Source: GCA-2705445 sp002705445 (GTDB lineage: Bacteria; Pseudomonadota; Gammaproteobacteria; Poriferisulfidales; GCA-002705445). From it: 64,000 nt of DNA. Within the stretch, counting starts at the first letter, position 1. Every line of letters begins with the position of its first letter. The translations under genes and the position numbers were made by a program. The notes beneath the pieces are model-generated. The model ran no database searches and was not told the DNA's origin. It saw only the letters and a program-made list of their open reading frames with translations. The stretch is from assembly GCA_045561235.1 (NCBI GenBank), contig JBJKYB010000002.1, positions 1,000,528 to 1,064,527 on the forward strand, written 5' to 3'. Positions 1 to 9,329 of the stretch are shown in pieces.

Positions 1-534
1 ATAGGTATTGATTTTCAAAAACTTAAAAGTTTGCATGATGAGAATGCATTAAGTGAGGTAAGTATTGCAAATCTAAACGCACCTGGGCAAATTGTAATAT
101 CAGGAACTGAGGATGGTGTTCATCAGCTTTCTGATTTAGCTTTATTAAACAGCGCTAAAAAAGTTATACCTCTTCCAGTTAGTGTTGCCGCTCATTCATC
201 TCTAATGATAGAACAATCAACTATTTTCAAAGAGTTTATTACCAATATTAATATTAATAAACCTGATATTCCTGTAGTTAATAATGTTGATGTTAAAGTT
301 GAAGAAGATGAAAACTTAATAAAAGACGCTTTAGTAAGACAATTATTTTCTTCTGTAAGATGGGTAGAAACTATAGAGTATATGGAGCAGCAAGGTGTTG
401 ATACTATGCTAGAATTGGGTCCAGGAAAAGTTCTAACTTCATTTAACAAAAGAATTGATAATAGTATAAAATCATTATCAGTATCTGATTCAAATAGTTT
501 GGAATCAGCCCTGGAGATATTGAGCAGTTTATGA
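1..534 (+). CDS. fabD: Malonyl-CoA:ACP transacylase, C-terminal part (5' end outside window)
   Basis: Transfers malonyl from CoA to acyl carrier protein to start fatty-acid elongation in the cytoplasm. The reading frame is open from base 1, so the gene begins upstream and only about the last 177 residues are visible. Family signatures seen are NAPGQIVISG, the VAAHSSLM segment that carries the catalytic histidine, and LELGPGKVLT near the C terminus. The catalytic GHSLGE serine lies in the missing part. The stop overlaps the fabG start by four bases (ATGA), indicating translational coupling at the head of a fab operon. Confidence 0.95.
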   Translation: MGIDFQKLKSLHDENALSEVSIANLNAPGQIVISGTEDGVHQLSDLALLNSAKKVIPLPVSVAAHSSLMIEQSTIFKEFITNININKPDIPVVNNVDVKVEEDENLIKDALVRQLFSSVRWVETIEYMEQQGVDTMLELGPGKVLTSFNKRIDNSIKSLSVSDSNSLESALEILSSL

Positions 535-1274
535 GTAACAAAAAAATAGCATTAATTACAGGAGCCACAAGAGGAATAGGATTGGCAATTGCAAAAGACA
601 TGTCAAGGCATGGTTATATTGTTCTTGGAACCGGCACCAGTGAAAATTCAGTTAATTATCTAAAAAATGAACTAGAATTAAACAAGATTGATGGTAAGGC
701 ATATTTGTTGGATATTAAAGATCAAGAGTCAATTAATAATTTATTTAAAAATATAAGTGAAGATTATTCAGATACTCCAGATGTTTTAATAAATAATGCT
801 GGAATAACAAATGATAATTTACTAATTCGCATGGATGACAGTCAATGGTTTGATACAATTGAAACTAATATTAATTCTTTATACAAAATATCAAAAATAT
901 TTGTTAAACCTATGATTAAAAAGAGAAATGGGAGAATAATTTGCATATCATCTGTAGTAGCAAGCACAGGAAATGCAGGCCAGACAAATTATGTCACCTC
1001 TAAGTCAGGAATGATAGGATTTTGCAAATCACTAGCAAAAGAAGTTGCCACAAGGGGAATTACTGTAAACTGCGTCTCACCAGGCTTTATTGAAACAGAT
1101 ATGACAAATAAATTAAACGATGCTCAAAAAGAACAAATTTCTAAAAATATCCCTACAAATAAAATGGGAAGTCCTGAGGATATTGCCTATGCAGTATCGT
1201 TTTTGGCTTCTGACAAGGCTTCTTATATAACTGGGGAGACGATTAATGTTAATGGGGGACTATTTATGCCATAG
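531..1274 (+). CDS. fabG: 3-oxoacyl-[ACP] reductase
   Basis: NADPH-dependent reduction of 3-oxoacyl-ACP in fatty-acid elongation. This is a classical short-chain dehydrogenase of 247 residues, the usual FabG length. The cofactor motif TGATRGIG is at residues 10-17, NNAG at about 88-91, and the catalytic triad is S141, Y154 and K158 (YVTSK). The C-terminal GFIETDMT segment is FabG-like. It overlaps fabD by four bases and is followed by acpP, which is the standard order. A generic SDR is unlikely because of this context. Confidence 0.97.
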   Translation: MSNKKIALITGATRGIGLAIAKDMSRHGYIVLGTGTSENSVNYLKNELELNKIDGKAYLLDIKDQESINNLFKNISEDYSDTPDVLINNAGITNDNLLIRMDDSQWFDTIETNINSLYKISKIFVKPMIKKRNGRIICISSVVASTGNAGQTNYVTSKSGMIGFCKSLAKEVATRGITVNCVSPGFIETDMTNKLNDAQKEQISKNIPTNKMGSPEDIAYAVSFLASDKASYITGETINVNGGLFMP

Positions 1275-1352
1275 TAATCATTTCTGGATTATCTGGCGTA
1301 TATTTAATAGAATGAGCGAGTTTTGTAAGCATCACAACTAATAGGGGACAGC

Positions 1353-1586
1353 ATGAGCAATGAAGATAGAGTAAAGAAAGTAATTATGGAGCAACTTGGT
1401 GTTAAGGAAGATCAAATCACTGAAAATGCTTCTTTTGTGGATGATTTAGGAGCAGATTCTCTTGATACAGTTGAATTAGTTATGGCATTGGAAGAAGAGT
1501 TTGACTGTGAAATACCAGACGAAGAAGCTGAGAAAATCACAACTGTAGCGCAAGCAAACGCTTATGTTGAGGCAAATAGTAAGTAA
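1353..1586 (+). CDS. acpP: Acyl carrier protein
   Basis: Acidic 77-residue carrier that holds growing acyl chains on a phosphopantetheine arm. The attachment serine is S36 in the DSLDTVELVMALE motif. The start is supported by a strong GGGGA Shine-Dalgarno sequence just upstream (TAGGGGACAGC before ATG). A 78-base gap separates it from fabG, leaving room for an extra promoter or processing site, as expected for a gene needed at high level. No clear terminator is seen in the gap. Confidence 0.98.
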   Translation: MSNEDRVKKVIMEQLGVKEDQITENASFVDDLGADSLDTVELVMALEEEFDCEIPDEEAEKITTVAQANAYVEANSK

Positions 1587-1617
1587 GTAATATATATTCA
1601 CAAAATTTTAATAAATA

Positions 1618-2868
1618 ATGACAGAGAATACCAGACGCGTAGTAGTAACAGGATTAGGAATAGTTTCGCCTGTTGGTTCAACTGTTGATAAGGCGTGGAC
1701 CAATATAAAAAACGGAGTTAGTGGAATAAGAAAAATTTCGACATTTGATGCGTCTTCTTTTTCAGTTCAAATTTCGGGTTCAGTCATTGATTTTAATGCA
1801 GATGACTACATTACACCAAAAAATCAAAAAAAAATGGATACTTTCATTCATTATGGTATTGGTGCAAGTGTCATGGCAATTAATGATTCAGGTCTTGAGA
1901 TATCGGAAGAAAATAGCGATAGGGTAGGAATCTCTATTGGGTCAGGAATAGGAGGTTTACCATATATAGAAAGAAATTATGGTAATTTTCTAGATAGCGG
2001 GCCAAGAAAAATATCTCCTTTTTTTGTTCCAAGCTCAATTATTAATATGGTATCTGGTAATTTGTCAATTATGTACGGAATTACAGGGCCAAACCTATCT
2101 TTGGTTTCAGCATGCGCTACAGGAACTCATAGTATTGGAGATGCTGCTAGGTTAATAAAACATGGGTATGTTGATTGTATGATTGCTGGCGGCGCAGAAA
2201 TGGCTACATGCCCATTAGGAATTGGAGGCTTTGCCTCTGCTAAAGCTCTTTGCTCTTCAAATAATGATGATCCGGAAACTGCTAGCAAACCTTGGGATAT
2301 AGACAGGAATGGTTTCGTACTTGGTGATGGCGCAGGAATTTTAGTCCTAGAGGATTACGAGCATGCAAAAAAGCGCGACGCTAAAATTTATTGTGAAATT
2401 GTTGGCTTCGGTATAAATAGTGATGCTCATCATATGACTCAACCCGCTACAGGAGGTGCTGGGGCTGCAAAATGTATGAAATTAGCTCTTAATGAAGCAT
2501 CTTTAAATGAAGATGAAGTTGACTATATAAATGCTCATGGAACATCAACTCCTGCAGGAGATAAAGCAGAGACAGATGCAATTAAAACAGCGCTTGGAAC
2601 TGATAACGCAAAAAATACTCCGATAAGCTCAACTAAATCAATGATAGGACATTTATTAGGAGCTGCAGGAGGCGTAGAAGCTGTATTTTCAGTCCTTGCA
2701 ATTAAAGATAATGTAATACCACCGACAATAAATCTTAATAAACAAGATCCAGAGTGTGATTTGGATTATGTTCCTAAAATTGCAAGAGAAACTGATATTA
2801 AAGTAGCAATATCTAATTCTTTCGGATTTGGTGGTACGAACGGAACTCTAATATTTAAACGTATGTAA
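1618..2868 (+). CDS. fabF: 3-oxoacyl-[ACP] synthase II (KAS II)
   Basis: Condensing enzyme that elongates acyl-ACP with malonyl-ACP. At 416 residues it has the expected length. The Cys-His-His triad is visible: C166 in SACATGTHS, His in NAHGTSTPAGD at about 306 and His in MIGHLLGAAGG at about 343. The C-terminal SNSFGFGGTNG motif is complete. It lies 31 bases after acpP and two bases before pabC, consistent with one transcript. Confidence 0.97.
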   Translation: MTENTRRVVVTGLGIVSPVGSTVDKAWTNIKNGVSGIRKISTFDASSFSVQISGSVIDFNADDYITPKNQKKMDTFIHYGIGASVMAINDSGLEISEENSDRVGISIGSGIGGLPYIERNYGNFLDSGPRKISPFFVPSSIINMVSGNLSIMYGITGPNLSLVSACATGTHSIGDAARLIKHGYVDCMIAGGAEMATCPLGIGGFASAKALCSSNNDDPETASKPWDIDRNGFVLGDGAGILVLEDYEHAKKRDAKIYCEIVGFGINSDAHHMTQPATGGAGAAKCMKLALNEASLNEDEVDYINAHGTSTPAGDKAETDAIKTALGTDNAKNTPISSTKSMIGHLLGAAGGVEAVFSVLAIKDNVIPPTINLNKQDPECDLDYVPKIARETDIKVAISNSFGFGGTNGTLIFKRM

Positions 2869-2870
2869 TC

Positions 2871-3677
2871 ATGAATCTTGTAAATGGAAAACCAAGCTCA
2901 AGTATTTCAATATTTGACAGAGGTTTTTTATATGGAGATTCTGTCTTTGAAACAATATTAGTCCTAGATAAAAAACCAAAAAATATAGATCTTCATTTGA
3001 AAAGGTTAAAATTAGGTTGTAATAAACTTAAGATAAATAATCTTGACTATAAGATTCTGTCGAAATATATAAAAAAAGCATTAAGCGATATTAATAACTG
3101 TATTTTAAGTATAAGTGTTACTAGAGGAACTGCAATAAAAAGGGGTTATAATATTAATTTAGCAAATAATCCAAATATTATTATAACTACAAGCAAAATA
3201 CCAAAATACCCAAAAGAATTTTCAACCAAAGGCATAAAAACAAAATTTTCCAAAACAGATCTTATGAATAATGAAAGATTATCACAAATAAAACATTCAA
3301 ATAGAATAGAGCAAATACTAGCATCAAAAGAAATAACTAAAAGCTTTCCGGAATTAATATTATGTGATCCTAAAGGCTTTGTTGTAGAAGGTATATCAAG
3401 TAATATTTTTTTTGTTAAAAACAAAAATTTTTATACACCATTAATAAGAGAGTCAGGTGTCGAAGGTATAATGAAATCACTTATTATTAAAAATATAAAA
3501 AAAAGACGATTTAAGATAATCGAAAAAAAAATTCATAAAAAAGAAGTCTTTAATTATGACGCTGCGTTTTTCTGTAATTCCATTCGATTAGCTTGGAATA
3601 TATTATCTGTGAATGGTAAAAAATATAAAGGAAATAAATTCGCTACTGAAATAATACGTATTACAAATAATGAATAA
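2871..3677 (+). CDS. pabC: Aminodeoxychorismate lyase
   Basis: PLP enzyme that converts 4-amino-4-deoxychorismate to p-aminobenzoate and pyruvate. Class-IV aminotransferase fold, 268 residues. Seen are GDSVFETI near residue 22, the PLP lysine K141 in QIKHSNRIEQ, and an EGISSNIFF motif. The position between fabF and mltG is the classic pabC locus, which favours lyase over a branched-chain aminotransferase. Here pABA would feed both folate and H4MPT, since beta-RFAP synthase in this window uses pABA. The stop overlaps the mltG start by 8 bases. Confidence 0.9.
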   Translation: MNLVNGKPSSSISIFDRGFLYGDSVFETILVLDKKPKNIDLHLKRLKLGCNKLKINNLDYKILSKYIKKALSDINNCILSISVTRGTAIKRGYNINLANNPNIIITTSKIPKYPKEFSTKGIKTKFSKTDLMNNERLSQIKHSNRIEQILASKEITKSFPELILCDPKGFVVEGISSNIFFVKNKNFYTPLIRESGVEGIMKSLIIKNIKKRRFKIIEKKIHKKEVFNYDAAFFCNSIRLAWNILSVNGKKYKGNKFATEIIRITNNE

Positions 3678-4665
3678 TCTAAATAAAATTAATTTAATTA
3701 AAATATTTTTTTTATTATCGGCTATAATAATTTTAATGTTACTATCTTACTTAAATTTTTCACTGAAAAAAAATATCTATGATGAAGATAGTAAATTTTT
3801 TTATATTAATCAAGGCGATAGTATATCGAAAACACTAAAAGAGCTTGAATCAGTTAATCTCTTTGACTCAGTATTAAGGACTAAAATTATTCTTTATCTT
3901 CACGATATAAACCCTAGATTTGTTAGTGGAAAATATTTTACAAGTAAAAATGAAACAGAATATTCTATGCTAATTAAATTACTTGACGGAAAAGTTGTGC
4001 AAGATTCCATCATAGTTTTTGAAGGCACTACCCAAAGTGAGATTATTAGTACTTTAAAAAAAAGCAATCTTGTTAAATATCTGGATGAAGAAAATTATGT
4101 TAAAAAAATATACCCATCTAAAATTAAGTATTTATCATCTGAAGGTTCGTGTTTTCCTGATACTTACAAATTTTCTTCAGGTATAGACATTGATAATTTT
4201 TTAATGAATTGTGTAAAAAGAATGGAAAAAATTGTTCTAAAATATTGGAATAGTCGTGATTATTCATTACCTTATAAATCTCCATATGAGATGCTAATTA
4301 TGGCATCAATTATTGAAAAGGAAACCTCTTTAGAGTATGAAAAGCCAATAATATCAAGTGTTTTTGTCAACAGGTTGAATAAAAATATGAGATTACAAGC
4401 TGATCCGACTGTTATATATGGGATGAAAAATTATAAAGGCAATATTACAAAAAAAGACTTAAAAGAAATTAATGAATATAATACATATAAGATTGATGGT
4501 TTGCCGAAAACTCCTATATGTTCACCGGGTGAGATTTCAATAAAAGCTGCCAGTAATCCAGAGAATAGTGAATATTTATATTTTGTTGCAAACGATAAAG
4601 GAAAACATATATTCTCAAAAAATTACAGAGATCATGTAAATGCGGTTAATAAATATCAAAAATAA
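3670..4665 (+). CDS. mltG: Endolytic murein transglycosylase
   Basis: Inner-membrane lytic transglycosylase that cuts nascent glycan strands and helps set strand length. The 331-residue protein has one N-terminal membrane segment at about residues 8-26, then the YceG domain. Family motifs are EGSCFPDTYKF, MASIIEKETS containing the catalytic glutamate, and LQADPTVIYG. It overlaps pabC by 8 bases and is two bases from tmk, as in many proteobacteria. Confidence 0.95.
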   Translation: MNNLNKINLIKIFFLLSAIIILMLLSYLNFSLKKNIYDEDSKFFYINQGDSISKTLKELESVNLFDSVLRTKIILYLHDINPRFVSGKYFTSKNETEYSMLIKLLDGKVVQDSIIVFEGTTQSEIISTLKKSNLVKYLDEENYVKKIYPSKIKYLSSEGSCFPDTYKFSSGIDIDNFLMNCVKRMEKIVLKYWNSRDYSLPYKSPYEMLIMASIIEKETSLEYEKPIISSVFVNRLNKNMRLQADPTVIYGMKNYKGNITKKDLKEINEYNTYKIDGLPKTPICSPGEISIKAASNPENSEYLYFVANDKGKHIFSKNYRDHVNAVNKYQK

Positions 4666-4667
4666 AT

Positions 4668-5300
4668 ATGAGTAAAGGAAAATTTATAAGTTTTGAAGGT
4701 ATAGAGGGTGTTGGAAAATCAACAACGATAAATCATATAAAGAAATTCCTAGAAAAAAAAGATATTGATGTATATTGCACAAGGGAACCAGGGGGCACAA
4801 ACTTTGGTGAATCTATAAGAAATATCTTACTCAATAATAAATCAATAATTTATCCAGAAGCAGAACTATTATTGATGTTTGCATCAAGAAATCAACATAT
4901 AGAAGAAGTAGTTATACCAAAACTTGAAAAAGGAATTTGGGTTCTGTGTGACCGATTTATAGATGCTTCATATGCGTATCAGGGATACGGAAAAAAAGTT
5001 AAATCAAATAAAATAGATCTGTTAGTAAAAAACTTTACAAAGAAAATTCAACCAGACTTAACAATCTTTTTCAATCTTAATTATGATTTAGCAAAAAAAA
5101 GATTTCCAAAAAATAAAAAAAAAGATAGATTCGAAAATTTAGATAATGAATTTTTTTATGATGTTTATAGTGGTTATTTAGAACTAGTAAAATCTAATAA
5201 AAAAAGAATTAAAGTTGTAGATTCTAATCAAAGTAAAGAAAAAGTATGTAATGAAATAAAAAAAATCATAACAAAAACTTTTAAAAATTTTAATATTTAG
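4668..5300 (+). CDS. tmk: Thymidylate kinase
   Basis: Phosphorylates dTMP to dTDP. The P-loop EGIEGVGKST spans residues 10-19, followed by TREPGGT and the DRFIDASYAYQG segment. It has 210 residues, the usual length. In many proteobacteria holB follows tmk; here a convergent HisA-like gene ends one base beyond the tmk stop and holB lies about 45 kb away. The C-terminal lid region is lysine-rich, as in other proteins of this AT-rich genome. Confidence 0.96.
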   Translation: MSKGKFISFEGIEGVGKSTTINHIKKFLEKKDIDVYCTREPGGTNFGESIRNILLNNKSIIYPEAELLLMFASRNQHIEEVVIPKLEKGIWVLCDRFIDASYAYQGYGKKVKSNKIDLLVKNFTKKIQPDLTIFFNLNYDLAKKRFPKNKKKDRFENLDNEFFYDVYSGYLELVKSNKKRIKVVDSNQSKEKVCNEIKKIITKTFKNFNI

Positions 5301-5301
5301 T

Positions 5302-5967
5302 CTAAATTAAATCTATATTTTTTTCTAAAATTGCTGTTAATAAAATTATTTCAGTAACTCCATTCTTTATTGCTTCATGAAAATCTTCGTTGCCACGTAT
5401 TCCGCCAGAAACTACTATTTTCGATAGGGGGTATATCTCTCTTAAGGAATTAAGATTTTTAATATTTATTCCCTTTTTTTCTCCAATGCAATCTATATTC
5501 ATAGATATAACTTTTTTAGGTTTTAAATATTTATACTTTGTATTTATTTGTAATATCTCGTTATTCATGAAGTCAGCTGATAGGATATAATCCGTATAAT
5601 TTTTTTTTATAATAGTTTCATAATCTTCGAAACACTCTGTTGCTATTATCTGCTTGAAATTGCTATTTTTATATAGATTTAAATGTGAAAATTTTCTAAC
5701 CCCATTATCCACAATAAATCTAATGTTTTCATATTCTTGAAGAATTGTTTTGATTAGATTGTTATGTTTTTTAAATTCTTTAATAGAGTCTAAATCTGCC
5801 AAATATATTGTGTTAAAATTGCCTAATGTGAGAATATATTCTATAAATTTTAAAGGATTAGATGTTGGTGAAAGCTTTAATGAGATTTCTTGATATTTTC
5901 GGCGACTTCCCTTAGTAGTAGTAACAACTTTGTTATCTTTCAAATCTATTGCAGGTATTAATTTCAT
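5302..5967 (-). CDS. HisA/HisF-like (beta-alpha)8 protein of the H4MPT/methanofuran gene set
   Basis: 221-residue TIM-barrel protein related to ProFAR isomerase (HisA). It has the N-terminal IPAIDLKDNKVV motif with the first phosphate-sugar-isomerase aspartate, a mid-barrel DNGVRK strand and a C-terminal VVSGGIRG phosphate-binding loop. It is shorter than true HisA (about 245) and divergent elsewhere. HisA-like proteins of this kind are known as conserved members of H4MPT gene clusters in methylotrophs, but I know of no proven function. A role in cofactor synthesis is inferred from its neighbours. Its start codon is six bases from that of the divergent MfnD-like gene, so its promoter must lie inside that gene. 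Confidence 0.75.
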   Translation of the reverse strand: MKLIPAIDLKDNKVVTTTKGSRRKYQEISLKLSPTSNPLKFIEYILTLGNFNTIYLADLDSIKEFKKHNNLIKTILQEYENIRFIVDNGVRKFSHLNLYKNSNFKQIIATECFEDYETIIKKNYTDYILSADFMNNEILQINTKYKYLKPKKVISMNIDCIGEKKGINIKNLNSLREIYPLSKIVVSGGIRGNEDFHEAIKNGVTEIILLTAILEKNIDLI

Positions 5968-5973
5968 AAAATT

Positions 5974-6948
5974 ATGGACATTTTAATTTACGAGCATTTT
6001 TTAGGTGAAAATTTTAGCGAGCGACCTTCACCGTTAATTCTAAATGAAGCAAAATTAATTATAGATATTATAATTAAAGACTTAAGTTTAGAATTTTCAG
6101 ACTCAAAGATATCATTATTACTAAATAAAAAAAATAGAAATTTAATACATTCAAATAATCATATATATAGAAACTATGAAGATGACGTTATAACAGATAT
6201 AAGTAAAAAAATTAAAGAAAATGATAAAGTTTTAATATTAGCACCCGAAGAAAATTTAATATTATTTGATTTAATAAAATCTCTTGAAGATAAAAATATA
6301 GGTCATTTTAATACGAATAGTAAATTTATATATAGCTCAACGAATAAATTTGAATTAAATATAAAGCTAAAAAATTCCGAAAAATATCAGATTAAAACCT
6401 ATAAAGATTATTCAAAATTTTATATGGATAAAGAAATTGTTGCAAAACCAAATGATGGAGTTGGGGCACAAAATTTATTTATATTTAAAAACAAGTTTGA
6501 CCTTGAAAAAAATAAACATAGGCTTAATGATTTTCATATTTATCAGGAATATATAAAAGGAACAATTATTGGAATAAATATTGTTATTACAAAAAATAAA
6601 ATTATTATTTTGTCAATTAATGAACAAATTTATAAATATTCATCTAGTAATGAAATTTATTTAAGTAAAATACATATCGGCAAATACAACTATATGTTCG
6701 ATGATTTTAAGGTTTTTGTTGAAAGTATCTTGTCCAATTTAAATAGTTTTTTTGGTTTTATTGGTATTGATGCTATTCTAACTCAAGACAAAAAGATTGT
6801 ATTTTTAGAAATTAATCCAAGATTGACAACCTCATATATTGGATTAAGAGAAAGCATAGGGATAAATCCTTTTTCTTTTTTACAAAAAAATATTTCTAAT
6901 TTTAATATAGCAAAGAATAAATTAATAACATTAAGAATTTCAAAATGA
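5974..6948 (+). CDS. ATP-grasp ligase, MfnD (tyramine-glutamate ligase)-like
   Basis: 324-residue ATP-grasp protein. The nucleotide-binding strand is at about residues 150-165 (AKPNDGVGAQNLFIF) and the metal/ATP motif FLEINPRLTTSYIGL at about 280-295. It resembles the COG1821 family, which includes archaeal MfnD, the ligase that joins glutamate to tyramine in methanofuran synthesis. In methylotrophic bacteria the carrier is a methylofuran variant, so the exact substrate may be tyrosine rather than tyramine. The gene is coupled by an ATGA overlap to the MfnF-like gene. The family call is firm; the substrate is inferred. Confidence 0.8.
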   Translation: MDILIYEHFLGENFSERPSPLILNEAKLIIDIIIKDLSLEFSDSKISLLLNKKNRNLIHSNNHIYRNYEDDVITDISKKIKENDKVLILAPEENLILFDLIKSLEDKNIGHFNTNSKFIYSSTNKFELNIKLKNSEKYQIKTYKDYSKFYMDKEIVAKPNDGVGAQNLFIFKNKFDLEKNKHRLNDFHIYQEYIKGTIIGINIVITKNKIIILSINEQIYKYSSSNEIYLSKIHIGKYNYMFDDFKVFVESILSNLNSFFGFIGIDAILTQDKKIVFLEINPRLTTSYIGLRESIGINPFSFLQKNISNFNIAKNKLITLRISK

Positions 6949-7976
6949 AAAGTAATTTTTTTATAGGCTGGGATATTGGAGGAGCTAACACAAAAGTCTG
7001 TATTTTTGATGAGAGTTTAAATATTATTGAAGTTAAATCAAAAAATATCAATTTGTGGAAAAATTTTGAAGCATTAAATTACTTTTTTCAGGAAATTTCA
7101 AAACCATATATAAATTATGATGTACAAAATTTTATAACTATAACTGCTGAGTCTTGTGATAATTTTAATAACCGTCATGCTGGCATATATTCAATTTTAG
7201 AAAACTGTAACTTAAATATGTATGGTAAAAAACTATATTATTCTAATATCGATAAATATTTAATACATGATGATGCTTTAAAAAATCCTGACTCTCTTTT
7301 TTCTACAAACTGGATGTTGACCTTAAAATATCTTAATACAATTAAAAATGTGGATCTTATTGTTGATATAGGCTCTACAACAACAGATATAATATATAAA
7401 AACATGAGTATAACTGAAAATATAGATGATCATAAAAGACTAGTTAATAATTCTCTTTTTTACGCTGGTGTAATAAGGACGCCATTACCAATGATTGTAA
7501 ACAAAGTAAATTTTCTTTCAAATGAGGTGCCTTTGATTAATGAGGTCTTCTCTACTACAGGAGACATTTTTAATATTACAAACGATATTGATTTTAATCA
7601 ATTAGACTATATAGGTGCTGATAATTTAAATTATACAAAGAAAAATTCTTTTGTAAGAATTGCCAGATCCTTGGGCTTAGACTATGACAATAGTATGAAA
7701 TCAGAAATTATAAAAGTTAGTAGCACTATCAAAAATAATTTCATTGATATAATTTATGAAAAGATAAAATTAATATTTAAAGGATATAAAAAAGAATTAA
7801 AATTATCATCTATTGGAGAAGGTAGTTTTTTAATCGAGGAACTTGCTTTGAGACATAATTTGAAATATCTTTCTTTAAAAGATGATAATATTTTTCCTAA
7901 TAAAAAAATAAATAAAAAAATTTTAAATAAAAGTTTTACAGCAATTTTAGTTGTTAAAAATTATTTTATTAAATAG
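6945..7976 (+). CDS. MfnF-like protein (H4MPT-linked C1 transfer pathway protein)
   Basis: 343 residues with an actin/hydantoinase-A-like fold: GWDIGGANTKVCIFD at residues 8-22 and a second phosphate loop LIVDIGSTTTDIIY at about 140. This matches the COG1548 family. Its archaeal member MfnF couples the aminomethylfuran diphosphate to glutamyl-tyramine in methanofuran synthesis. In bacteria the family is restricted to H4MPT users, which fits the context. It overlaps the MfnD-like gene by four bases and precedes pabB by nine bases. Confidence 0.85.
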   Translation: MKSNFFIGWDIGGANTKVCIFDESLNIIEVKSKNINLWKNFEALNYFFQEISKPYINYDVQNFITITAESCDNFNNRHAGIYSILENCNLNMYGKKLYYSNIDKYLIHDDALKNPDSLFSTNWMLTLKYLNTIKNVDLIVDIGSTTTDIIYKNMSITENIDDHKRLVNNSLFYAGVIRTPLPMIVNKVNFLSNEVPLINEVFSTTGDIFNITNDIDFNQLDYIGADNLNYTKKNSFVRIARSLGLDYDNSMKSEIIKVSSTIKNNFIDIIYEKIKLIFKGYKKELKLSSIGEGSFLIEELALRHNLKYLSLKDDNIFPNKKINKKILNKSFTAILVVKNYFIK

Positions 7977-7985
7977 TGGTGACTT

Positions 7986-9329
7986 ATGAGTAAAATTGAA
8001 ATTCAATATCATAAAAATTCATGTATATATGGTGAATTTCTTAAGGATAAAAATTGGTTTATTTTTTTAGATAGCTGTAATGATATTAGCTCTTTTGGAA
8101 AATATGATATCATTACGTGTGATCCATACTTAACAATCACCAGTAAAGGCAATCATATTAACTTAGTCAAGGATGGTATTGAATCATCGTTCTATGATAA
8201 TCCATTTGATATAATTAGAAAATACTTTAAAAGAAATTCTAACTTTACCGATCTTCCCTTTAACTCAGGTATGATAGGCTATTTTGGTTATGATTCTCTA
8301 AGCAGATTAAATGATAACAATAGTGAATTCCCTGATATCGCAGTTGGGTTTTATGATTGGTCAATAGTTGTAAATCATGATAAAAAGAAATCTCATATTG
8401 TTTTTAAAAATGAAAATTTCTTAATCAGGAAAATTATTGAAGCTTTTACAGGTAAAATAGATGACTGTTTAACATTAAACGAAGAATATATTTTTTCTAA
8501 TTTCTCTCAAAATATTTCAAAAGAAAAATATATTAAAGATGTTATTAGAATTAAAAACTATATTACTAATGGTGATTGCTACCAGGTTAATTATTCGCAA
8601 GAATTTTCTGCTAATTATAAAGGGGATCCTTGGAACATATACAAGAGTATAAGAAAGTTAAATCCAGCTCCATATTCATCTTTCATTAGATTTGATGAAA
8701 AATATGTAATTAGCTCCTCTCCAGAAAGGTTTATTTCGATTGTTAAAAACCATGTCGAAACAAAACCAATAAAAGGTACTTTAAAACGCTTGGAAGATCC
8801 GTATTTAGATAAAGAACAAATTAAAATTTTGAAAAATGATGAAAAAAATAAAGCTGAAAATTTAATGATTGTTGATTTATTGAGAAATGATCTAAGTAAA
8901 TGTTGTGAATTAGGGTCTGTAAAAGTCACAAAATTATTCGATATTGAAAGTTATGCTTCAGTACATCATATGGTTAGTACGATAGAAGGTGATCTTAATA
9001 AAAACGATTCCTCAATAAATATTTTAGAAGCTTGTTTTCCTGGAGGTTCAATTACAGGGGCACCAAAAATAAGATCAATGGAAATAATTAGCGAACTTGA
9101 AAAAAGACGAAGGGGTGTATATTGTGGCTCCATAGGATATTTCGATGAAAATAATAATATGGATACAAACATTTGTATTAGAACAATTATGATGCACAAA
9201 AATAGATTAGTATTCTCTGCCGGTGGTGGAATTGTTCATGATTCAGATCCAGAAGATGAATATTATGAAAGTTTAGAAAAAGTAGCTATTTTTATTAAAT
9301 ATTTTTCAAACGGCAATTATAAATGGTAG
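7986..9329 (+). CDS. pabB: Aminodeoxychorismate synthase component I
   Basis: Converts chorismate and ammonia to aminodeoxychorismate, the pABA precursor. 447 residues of the TrpE/PabB superfamily. Diagnostic is PIKGTLKR: the lysine marks aminodeoxychorismate synthase, where anthranilate synthase has alanine. LLRNDLSKCCELGSV, SVHHMVSTIEG and FPGGSITGAPK follow as expected. No glutamine amidotransferase (PabA) is encoded nearby. It sits inside the methanofuran-type operon and overlaps the next gene by seven bases, suggesting pABA supply for H4MPT. Confidence 0.92.
   Translation: MSKIEIQYHKNSCIYGEFLKDKNWFIFLDSCNDISSFGKYDIITCDPYLTITSKGNHINLVKDGIESSFYDNPFDIIRKYFKRNSNFTDLPFNSGMIGYFGYDSLSRLNDNNSEFPDIAVGFYDWSIVVNHDKKKSHIVFKNENFLIRKIIEAFTGKIDDCLTLNEEYIFSNFSQNISKEKYIKDVIRIKNYITNGDCYQVNYSQEFSANYKGDPWNIYKSIRKLNPAPYSSFIRFDEKYVISSSPERFISIVKNHVETKPIKGTLKRLEDPYLDKEQIKILKNDEKNKAENLMIVDLLRNDLSKCCELGSVKVTKLFDIESYASVHHMVSTIEGDLNKNDSSINILEACFPGGSITGAPKIRSMEIISELEKRRRGVYCGSIGYFDENNNMDTNICIRTIMMHKNRLVFSAGGGIVHDSDPEDEYYESLEKVAIFIKYFSNGNYKW

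Noticed and set aside
192..449. 85-residue minus-strand ORF inside fabD
   Set aside because: Antisense shadow of a strongly conserved gene, with no recognisable domain or ribosome-binding site.
8615..9199. Two minus-strand ORFs inside pabB
   Set aside because: They mirror the codon structure of pabB and have hydrophobic nonsense-like sequences; shadows.
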